The position numbers and the translations under genes were made by a program. Under the pieces are notes generated by a model, which was given only the letters and a program-made list of their open reading frames with translations, ran no database searches and was not told the DNA's origin. A DNA stretch of 28,088 bases from Hyphomonadaceae bacterium UBA4763. GTDB taxonomy: Bacteria; Pseudomonadota; Alphaproteobacteria; Caulobacterales; Aquidulcibacteraceae. Each line of letters begins with the position of its first letter. The first letter of the stretch is position 1. The stretch is from contig DHHV01000017.1 of assembly GCA_002403455.1 (NCBI GenBank), forward strand, positions 1 through 28,088, written 5' to 3'. This document shows positions 22,865-28,088 of the stretch, in pieces.

Positions 22865-24699
22865 CTTATCGCGCCGGCTTTCGGATCGACTTTCTCCTCG
22901 TTAACGTCGTCATCGTTTTTCAAGATTTGCTCGAGCTCGGCGCTGCGCGTCTTGGCGTAACTGACCAAAGTTGGCTCGTCTTCGAAAAAGGCGAAGGATT
23001 GCTTGAGCGAGTCTTCGTCATGACGACGGAATTGCTCGGCCTTGCGGGCGGCGATTTCGGCGCTATCGCCCAAGAATTGCGCGATGTCCTTGGCCATGCC
23101 GAGCGATGAATCAAACAATTCGCGCTTGAAATAGGGCACGCCCAATTTGTGCAAATCATAAGCGTGCTGGCGATTGCGGGCGCGTGCAAAAATCCGCAAA
23201 TTTGGGAATTCTTCGCGCGCCATTTGCGCGATTTTAAGACTGGTTTCAGCGTCATCAACCGCCAAAATCAGCAGCTTAGCGTGCTCGGCCCCGGCGGCGC
23301 GCAGCAAATCCAGCCGCGTTGCGTCGCCAAAATAGGCCTTAAACCCGAATTTTCGCAGCAAATCGATCTGGTCAGGGTCACGTTCCAGCACCGTGATTTG
23401 CACGCCTTGCGCGATCAAAAACCGCCCGATCACCTGTCCGAAGCGGCCAAATCCCGCCAAAATGATCGGATTTTGCGTCGCGACGGGCTCAAATTGGCGC
23501 GCCGGAAGCGCGCTTACGAAGCGCGGAACGATGAATTTGGTGAAGATAAGCATCAAAATCGGCGTCGCAGCGATCGATATGGCGACCACAAGCGTCAAAA
23601 AACGGCTCTGGTCGGGCGACAAAATCGCCAATCCGCCGGCAAATTGAAACAGCACAAAGGCAAATTCCCCGCCTTGGGAGAGCGCCAACGCATAACCGAT
23701 TTGGTTGAGCGGGGTCATCGAAAAGGCCCGGCCAATGCCCCATAAAATGGCCGCTTTGAGCGCCATAAGCGCCAAAACGGCGCCAAAAATGGCCGGCGCC
23801 TGCGCCATTAACAGCCCAAAATCGATGCCCATGCCAACCGAAATGAAGAAAAGCCCGAGCAAAAGCCCCTTGAAGGGCTCGATTTCGGTCTCCAGAACGC
23901 GCCGATAATCGGAGTTTGCGAGCACAACGCCGGCAATAAAGGCGCCCAAAGCCGGCGAAACGCCCAAAGCCTGCATCAACACGGCGATGCCGACGACCAG
24001 CGCCAAAGCCAGCGCCGTGAACACTTCGCGCAGGCGGGTGCGCGCAACGAGTCCAAATAAAGCGGGCAATAAATAGCGCGCGCCGGCAATCATCGCAGCG
24101 ATCGCGCCCGCAACGATCAAGGCTTGGACAAAGCCGGGCAAAGTCGCGATCAGATTGGCGTGATCCGCAGCGGCGGGCGCCTGGCCGGCGGCCAATAAAG
24201 GCATCAGAATGAGGATCGGAATGACCGCAATGTCCTGAAACAACAGGATCGAGAACGAAATCTCTCCGACCGCCGTGTGCATCAAATTGCGCTCCTGCAG
24301 CATTTGCAGGACCAAAGCGGTCGACGACAGCGCCAGCGCCATGGCGGCGGCAAGGCTGACTTGCCAGGAAAAGCCCAAGGCGACGCCAAGACCAGTGAAA
24401 GCAAGACTGGTTGCGGCGACTTGCAGGCCGCCCATCGCGAAAATCGAGCGGCGCAAACGCCACAAGGCGGCCGGCTCGAGTTCCAGACCGATCACGAACA
24501 GCATCATGACAACGCCGAATTCAGCGAAATGCAGAACTTTCTCTGTCTCGGTGATAAAACCCAAGGCATGCGGGCCGATCAACACGCCGGCCAACAAATA
24601 GCCCAAGACCGCCCCGAGCTTAAAGCGGCTCGCCAAGGGCACGATCAGGCAAGCGGCGGCCAGAAAGACGAAAACATCGCGCAAGGTTTCGCTGGACAT
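22861..24699 (-). CDS. CPA2-family monovalent cation/proton antiporter (KefB/KefC-like)
   Basis: 612 residues from MSSETLRD (GGAGGGG just upstream). Roughly residues 1-380 form a Na+/H+-exchanger domain with about 12 hydrophobic segments (for example AACLIVPLASRFKLGAVLGY, FSILLFQDIAVIPI). A cytoplasmic TrkA-N (RCK) domain follows at about 400-520, with GFGRFGQVIGRF (Rossmann GxGxxG) and a GDATRLDLL motif, and a charged C-terminal tail. It exchanges potassium or other monovalent cations for protons. Kef systems are gated by glutathione adducts; whether this one is cannot be judged here. It stands alone, convergent with the small gene at 22466. Confidence 0.9.
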   Translation of the reverse strand: MSSETLRDVFVFLAAACLIVPLASRFKLGAVLGYLLAGVLIGPHALGFITETEKVLHFAEFGVVMMLFVIGLELEPAALWRLRRSIFAMGGLQVAATSLAFTGLGVALGFSWQVSLAAAMALALSSTALVLQMLQERNLMHTAVGEISFSILLFQDIAVIPILILMPLLAAGQAPAAADHANLIATLPGFVQALIVAGAIAAMIAGARYLLPALFGLVARTRLREVFTALALALVVGIAVLMQALGVSPALGAFIAGVVLANSDYRRVLETEIEPFKGLLLGLFFISVGMGIDFGLLMAQAPAIFGAVLALMALKAAILWGIGRAFSMTPLNQIGYALALSQGGEFAFVLFQFAGGLAILSPDQSRFLTLVVAISIAATPILMLIFTKFIVPRFVSALPARQFEPVATQNPIILAGFGRFGQVIGRFLIAQGVQITVLERDPDQIDLLRKFGFKAYFGDATRLDLLRAAGAEHAKLLILAVDDAETSLKIAQMAREEFPNLRIFARARNRQHAYDLHKLGVPYFKRELFDSSLGMAKDIAQFLGDSAEIAARKAEQFRRHDEDSLKQSFAFFEDEPTLVSYAKTRSAELEQILKNDDDVNEEKVDPKAGAIS

Positions 24700-24735
24700 G
24701 GCCCCTCCACCCAAATGGTTTGTCTTGAGCTTGCT

Positions 24736-25170
24736 TTACGTCCCGCCATTTTCCTCGCGCGGGGTGACCAGGAAATGGCCGCGAAAAGCAGCGATCGGCT
24801 TGTCGCGGCTCTCTTGCCAGGCTTCGGCGGTGACATTGGCGATGCGCCGCCCCGATTTGACAATGATGGCGCGGGCATAGGTGTCGCGCGGCCGCCCCGA
24901 ATGCAAATAATCAATCGTGATGTCGATGGCTTTCGGAAAGCGTTCCTGGCCTTGCGCAATGTAAAGCTGGCAAACGGCGGTAATCTCCAAGAACGCGCCA
25001 ACGACGCCGCCATGTAAAGCCGGCAAGAGCGGATTGCCGATCAAGAGATCTTGGAACGGCAAAATCGCGGTCATCTCATCGCCGGCGAGCTCGGCCCGCA
25101 TGCCAATGGTCCGCGCGTAAGGGATGGCGTGAAGCAGCGCGCTGAGGTCTTTTTCGGCAGTGATCGGCAT
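24736..25170 (-). CDS. PaaI-like thioesterase (hotdog fold)
   Basis: 144 residues from MPITAEKD, the family's usual length; upstream in-frame ATG codons at 25227 and 25317 only add a non-conserved stretch, and none has a good Shine-Dalgarno. The hotdog-fold motif LPALHGGVVGAFLEIT is present, followed by the central strand IDITIDYLHSGRPRDTY typical of acyl-CoA thioesterases of the PaaI/YdiI type. It hydrolyses acyl-CoA thioesters; the acyl chain is unknown. It lies 36 bases upstream of the antiporter gene on the same strand, possibly sharing its transcript. Confidence 0.8.
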   Translation of the reverse strand: MPITAEKDLSALLHAIPYARTIGMRAELAGDEMTAILPFQDLLIGNPLLPALHGGVVGAFLEITAVCQLYIAQGQERFPKAIDITIDYLHSGRPRDTYARAIIVKSGRRIANVTAEAWQESRDKPIAAFRGHFLVTPREENGGT

Positions 25171-25426
25171 GGGCGGAGGCGTCTTTTGGGCGAGGACGGA
25201 AGGCAGGGAAGCCGCGCTCAAATCCATGCTTTTGGGGCAAAGCGCAAGCGGCTCAGCGGCGATTTGTCGGCGCGATGGTTGACGAAAGACAGCAGAAGCG
25301 ATTAGCGCCGCCCGCAAGCATTTCGGTAAAAAATTCTTCTATTCCCAGCGCTGAATTGCGCGATGTGATGACAATTGGCGCGCGATAGTCGCGAGACGGC
25401 TGGCGCGGCGAAGACCGGGATGGTAT
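25171..25426. other. Intergenic spacer between thioesterase and VapB genes
   Basis: About 250 bases without a credible gene. Minus-strand open reading here is the upstream extension of the thioesterase frame. It contains a short A/T-rich part near 25320-25342. Composition is ordinary for the window. Nothing else recognised. Confidence 0.35.
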
Positions 25427-25454
25427 GTAATATCTTCAATACCTCAAGTATTAC
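25427..25454. promoter_or_regulatory. Candidate autoregulatory operator of the VapBC locus
   Basis: Imperfect inverted repeat GTAATATCTT (25427-25436) and AAGTATTAC (25446-25454) a few bases ahead of the GGAA Shine-Dalgarno and ATG at 25465. AbrB-type antitoxins normally repress their own operon at such palindromes; the position fits. The repeat sits in AT-rich DNA likely to include the promoter. Confidence 0.45.
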
Positions 25455-25464
25455 GAGGAACCGC

Positions 25465-25704
25465 ATGGCTGCGACGGTCACCGGCAAGGGACAGGTCACC
25501 ATCCCCAAGCCCATCCGGGACCGGCTCGGCATTACGCCCGGGATGAAAGTCGCCTTCAGCGTCGACAACGACGGGCGCGCTTTCATCGAGAAGGAGGTAA
25601 AAACACCTCTGCAATCAAGCCGCTTCGAACGCCTGCGCGGGACCGCGACCACAAGCCTTAGCACGGATGAGATTATGGCGCTGACGCGGGGCGAGACGGA
25701 TTGA
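25465..25704 (+). CDS. vapB: VapB/MazE-like antitoxin (AbrB/SpoVT fold)
   Basis: 79 residues from MAATVTGKGQVTIPKPIRDR, the ordinary N-terminus of swapped-hairpin AbrB-type antitoxins; open frame back to 25375 is discarded as it runs over the operator. The C-terminal part (SRFERLRGTATTSLSTDEIMALTRGE) is the toxin-binding tail. It is intact and should bind its own promoter palindrome just upstream. The stop overlaps the TTG start of the PIN toxin gene, the usual coupled arrangement. Since the toxin is broken it is now an orphan antitoxin. Confidence 0.85.
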   Translation: MAATVTGKGQVTIPKPIRDRLGITPGMKVAFSVDNDGRAFIEKEVKTPLQSSRFERLRGTATTSLSTDEIMALTRGETD

Positions 25705-26103
25705 TCCTCGTTGACACCAATGTGCTGCTCGACATCGCGACAAACGACCCAATCTGAGCGGACTGGTCGATTGAAAATCTGGACCTCGCCACGACGCAAG
25801 GGCTGGTCGTTATCAATGGGGTGATTTATGCCGAGTTCTCGGTCGGTTATCAGCGCATCGAGGACGTCGAGCGCTTGCTCGCGGAAGCAGATATCGGCTG
25901 GGCGGAAATCCCGCGCGCGGCGCTGTTTTTAGCGAGAAAAGCCTTTCAACTCTACCACCGACAGGGCGAGAGCCGAATCGGCGTTCTTCCGGACTTTTTT
26001 TATCGGGGCGCATGCGGCCGGTTCGGGCATGCCGCTCCTGACGCGGGATATCGCGCGCCACCGAGCCTATTTCCCGACAATTGAACTGATCGCGCCGGAA
26101 TGA
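25701..26103 (+). pseudogene. vapC: VapC PIN-domain ribonuclease toxin, broken by stop and frameshift
   Basis: Reading from the TTG at 25701 gives ILVDTNVLLDIATNDP, the PIN-domain start with the first catalytic Asp, then a TGA stop at 25755-25757 where the sequence continues ADWSIENLDL. The rest reads VVINGVIYAEFSVGY with the conserved Glu, then GESRIGVLPDF. The frame is lost at a run of seven T (25995-26001); with one T removed it resumes FIGAHAAGSGMPLLTRDIARHRAYFP to the stop at 26101, including the last catalytic Asp in TRDIARH. So one nonsense and one +1 frameshift change inactivate it. PIN toxins cut RNA; none should be made here. Whether the TGA was a Trp codon (TGG) is inferred. Confidence 0.75.
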
Positions 26104-26318
26104 TTCGCCCGCACATTTTCCAAGGTTGGACCGGGATGTACCCTTGCACCGGTGGCGGAGGATGGGAAACTATATGCGAAATTTCTTCTCCAGATCGTGC
26201 GAAGTAAATCGCGAGGCTTCGAAATTCAGCGTGTCTGCGGACAGAGCAGGCGCCTAGGGCGTGGACTTTGGCGCGCAGTTCCGCCTGTAAACAGTGCCGT
26301 CCATTGAGGCCAAGCTCC
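26104..26318. other. Degenerate intergenic region downstream of vapC
   Basis: About 215 bases with no recognisable gene. It contains relaxed composition and no long open frame. It is part of a decayed accessory zone that continues through the small ORF at 26319 and the MerR fragment. Confidence 0.35.
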
Positions 26319-26540
26319 ATGCTCGATCAGCCAATCGTAGGCCAACTCGCCCTCAGTCCGAAATACATGAGCGACGAGGAGCGGCTGAACGAAATCGGGG
26401 AGATCCTGGCAGTCGGCTTGGTTCGCGTGTGGCGCAAATACGAACGTGACCCGACAACACAATCATCTACGCCGCCTAAAACTCCTTATCTCAAAAACCG
26501 GTCATTGAGCCGCTTTCAATCGTGCGACAGCAGCGCATAA
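26319..26540 (+). CDS. Small ORF, mobile-element accessory type
   Basis: 73 residues from the ATG at 26319, with an internal ATG at 26367 (57 residues). The segment MSDEERLNEIGEILAVGLVR is very like a short conserved hypothetical protein (often LSPEERLDEIGEILAxGLxRL) that accompanies DUF2924 and phage-type recombinase genes in alphaproteobacteria. Those partners are absent here, and the residues after YERDPTTQSS are not conserved-looking, so it is probably a truncated relic. No good Shine-Dalgarno was found. Confidence 0.4.
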   Translation: MLDQPIVGQLALSPKYMSDEERLNEIGEILAVGLVRVWRKYERDPTTQSSTPPKTPYLKNRSLSRFQSCDSSA

Positions 26541-26763
26541 CATTCAAGCCTATCACTTCGGGCCGCTCCCGATCGTGGCGCGCAGGGAGTCTGGTCCGAG
26601 CGCGGCGAGCATCTGGGTGCACCAGTCAGAACCGACATCGACGCCCGGCACATCACTCAGTCAATCGTCGCCGCGCCAGCGCTGAGATGAAAGCGATCGC
26701 ACTGGCGCATGTGGACCAACTCGAACGCCGTCCGCGTGGCCTTCCGCTCCCAGAGGACGTGGT
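26541..26763. other. Degenerate region with MerR-type fragment
   Basis: About 220 bases without an intact gene. It includes at 26657-26731, plus strand, NRRRASAEMKAIALAHVDQL followed by ERR, typical of the C-terminal half of MerR-family metal regulators (family consensus near SAEVKALALAHVxELERR). The N-terminal helix-turn-helix is absent and the frame loses similarity after ERR. As copper regulators usually sit beside such efflux genes, a cueR-like gene may once have stood here. Confidence 0.35.
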
Positions 26764-27366
26764 TCAGCGGGCGGTCCGCGTCAGCCAATCGCGCATCTCG
26801 GCGATTTCCCTTGTCTGCGCCGTGATGACCTCGCCTGCGAGCTTCTTCACCCACTCGTCGCGGCCGTGTTCCAGAACGACGCGCGCCATGTCGATCGCGC
26901 CCTGGTGATGCGGGATCATGCCCCGCACAAAATCCACGTCGGCGTTCCCGGTGAAGGCGATCTCCATGTCCCGGTGCATCCGCGCATTTGCTTCTTCGAA
27001 GGCGCGGATGGACGGCGAAGCCGAGGTCGGCGTCTGCCCATGCCCCTGATGGCCTGGACCGGTCATCGCGCCCATGCCGTGCGCGCCCATCATGCCCTGC
27101 ATCATCGGCATCATGCCCTGCATCATGGGGCGCATCTCGTTCATCATCCGCTCGCGCTCGGCAGGCGTGGCGTTTCGCATCCTCTCCATCATGGGCATCA
27201 TCTGGCGCATCATACCCATCATCCGGTCCATGTCGCCCATGGCCTGCGGCTGCCCCTGCCCCATCCCATGACCGCCGTGCGAGCCATGTCCCATCTGCGC
27301 CTGCGCGACGGCGCCAAGACCCAGGACGGCGACGAGCGCCAACGCTGCTGCGAAAGATTTTGTCAT
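26764..27366 (-). CDS. Exported Met/His-rich DUF305 copper-handling protein
   Basis: 200 residues from MTKSFAAAL, with AGGAG seven bases upstream and a signal peptide (about 1-23, ending AQAQ). After it is a His/Gly-rich stretch (HGSHGGHGMG), then an unusually Met-rich helical part (residues ~42-95, MMxMMR- and MMPMMQ-type), then a DUF305 domain with the family's PHHQGAIDMARV motif near 152. Met and His clusters are typical Cu(I)/metal ligands, and DUF305 proteins commonly accompany copper resistance genes. It is probably a periplasmic metal chaperone or store. It is 124 bases downstream of the small exported gene and in line with the RND pump gene. Confidence 0.85.
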   Translation of the reverse strand: MTKSFAAALALVAVLGLGAVAQAQMGHGSHGGHGMGQGQPQAMGDMDRMMGMMRQMMPMMERMRNATPAERERMMNEMRPMMQGMMPMMQGMMGAHGMGAMTGPGHQGHGQTPTSASPSIRAFEEANARMHRDMEIAFTGNADVDFVRGMIPHHQGAIDMARVVLEHGRDEWVKKLAGEVITAQTREIAEMRDWLTRTAR

Positions 27367-27490
27367 GACGCGGCTCCTTGTTTGACGGAACAGGAACAGT
27401 CCGTCTTGCATCATCATGGCTTGACGTCTGATCGTGCCGAGCGGTTTACGCTCTCGTAACCGTTTGTTTCAGCCAGTTCCTTGGGCTGGA

Positions 27491-27862
27491 TCAGAACCGC
27501 GCCTGCGCGGTCGCTCCGTCGGGCCCGGTGATCTGGACCGCGCCTTTCGTTCCTGCCGGCACCGGAACGGGCGCCGTGCCCACAAGTCGGTTGCCCTCGC
27601 CGGGCTGCAAGGCGAAACGTTGCGTCGCGCCGCCCACGACCAGGATCGCATTGGCGCGGTAGCCTTGCGCCGAGACCGGTTGGTCGTTCGCGTCATACAG
27701 GAACACCACGACCTGCGGCGTTCCGTTCGCCACGAGTTCGGCGTGATGGCGCGCGCCGGCATCGACCTTGAGCCCTCCGTTCGGACCCGGAAGGGGATCA
27801 TGCGCGAAGGCAGGGGCAGCGAGGGTAAAACCGAGCAGTGCGGCTAGAAAGAAGCGGGTCAC
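27491..27862 (-). CDS. Small exported protein of a metal-efflux operon
   Basis: 123 residues with a GTG start, GGAG seven bases upstream and a signal peptide (about 1-21, ending PAFAH). The mature part (HDPLPGPNGGLKVDAGARHHAEL, VVVFLYDANDQPVSAQGYRA) is beta-rich and of a type found in metal-efflux operons, with His residues that could bind metal; I could not name the family. It starts 23 bases after the RND pump gene, so it is co-transcribed with it. Confidence 0.7.
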   Translation of the reverse strand: MTRFFLAALLGFTLAAPAFAHDPLPGPNGGLKVDAGARHHAELVANGTPQVVVFLYDANDQPVSAQGYRANAILVVGGATQRFALQPGEGNRLVGTAPVPVPAGTKGAVQITGPDGATAQARF

Positions 27863-27885
27863 GAGTTGGCTCCGTGTCGAGGGGG

Positions 27886-28088
27886 TCAGAAGGATTCAAG
27901 AGGCTTTGCGGTCACTGCTCCGCCGACGGGCGCCTGCTCGGAACCGCGGACCTGAGCGACAAGGCGCTCCAGCGGCTTGCGGCCATAGCGCATGAACAGC
28001 GTCGGGGTCAGGAACGTGTCGAGCACGGTGGCGGTCACGAGGCCGCCGAAGATCGTGACCGCCACCGGATGCAGGATCTCCTTGCCCG
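27886..28088 (-). CDS. RND heavy-metal efflux pump, C-terminal part (CusA/CzcA type)
   Basis: Partial: runs off the right edge of the window. The last 66 residues read KEILHPVAVTIFGGLVTATV, LDTFLTPTLFMRYGRKPLE and a short tail to the stop, matching the final transmembrane helix and C-terminus of CusA/CzcA inner-membrane RND pumps. It exports Cu(I)/Ag(I) or Zn/Co/Cd across the envelope with CusB/CusC-type partners beyond the edge. Metal specificity cannot be read from this part. The Met-rich neighbour downstream points to copper. Confidence 0.85.
   Translation of the reverse strand, partial: GKEILHPVAVTIFGGLVTATVLDTFLTPTLFMRYGRKPLERLVAQVRGSEQAPVGGAVTAKPLESF

Noticed and set aside
22861..24699. 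Assigning the antiporter as glutathione-gated KefB/KefC with gshA as functional partner
   Set aside because: gshA is 12 kb away and no ancillary KefF/KefG gene adjoins; the family assignment stays at CPA2 level.
26866..27459. Plus-strand open frames full of HH/HHRHHALHH or Met/Ile-Pro runs
   Set aside because: Mirror readings of the Met-rich minus-strand DUF305 gene, which has a signal peptide and ribosome site.

Overview
This window looks like chromosomal DNA of a GC-rich alphaproteobacterium. The support is the gene set (plant-type glutamate-cysteine ligase, TPR lipoprotein coupled to ispE, FabA, PaaI-type thioesterase, DUF2793 and 3TM-holin genes of the kind found with gene transfer agents) and alphaproteobacterial-style palindromic repeats. 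The order within the class cannot be fixed from the sequence alone. No rRNA, tRNA or CRISPR array was recognised.

Layout. (1) 164-5126: four consecutive plus-strand genes for exported proteins (EF-hand protein, PHB-depolymerase-like esterase, beta-lactamase-fold serine hydrolase, type-B carboxylesterase), each with its own Shine-Dalgarno. A fifth exported gene starts at 5149 but breaks off after its signal peptide. (2) 5248-8134: an acquired, decayed island. It holds the 3' end of an IS481-type transposase gene, an IS1182-type transposase relic itself split by two palindromic inserts, a foreign-looking Tat-type polysaccharide deacetylase, and the 5' end of an IS481-type transposase gene. Immediately after it lies what looks like the C-terminal tail of a formylglycine-generating-enzyme-like protein, possibly the other end of the broken gene at 5149. 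(3) 8255-13056: lipoprotein, gshA, TPR lipoprotein and ispE. (4) 13081-17048, minus strand: a compact phage or gene-transfer-agent type cassette with a DUF2793 fibre carrying a seven-fold 44-residue propeller repeat, a collagen-like fibre protein, an M15 peptidase endolysin and a 3TM holin, without capsid, portal or terminase genes. (5) 17150-18459: a pair of small glycosyltransferase-like genes (TIGR04283 and TIGR04282 types). (6) 18384-21448, minus strand: fabA, a uracil-DNA glycosylase without the usual Fe-S cysteines, and a lytic transglycosylase, tightly packed. (7) 21590-25170: universal stress protein, a conserved hypothetical gene, a CPA2 cation/proton antiporter and a PaaI-like thioesterase. 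(8) 25427-26763: a second decayed zone with a VapB-like antitoxin gene, a vapC broken by two mutations, a small mobile-element-type ORF and a MerR fragment. (9) 26764-28088, minus strand: the end of a copper or heavy-metal efflux operon (RND pump C-terminus, small exported protein, Met/His-rich DUF305 protein).

The most interesting system is cassette (4). It combines adhesion and lysis functions of a gene transfer agent or defective phage in one locus between housekeeping genes. Its adhesin carries near-identical propeller blades, a design that could evolve by recombination between blades. The second most interesting structure is the island in (2), whose two IS481 half-genes lie in the order expected if a circular molecule was opened inside an IS481 copy and inserted into an exported-protein gene.
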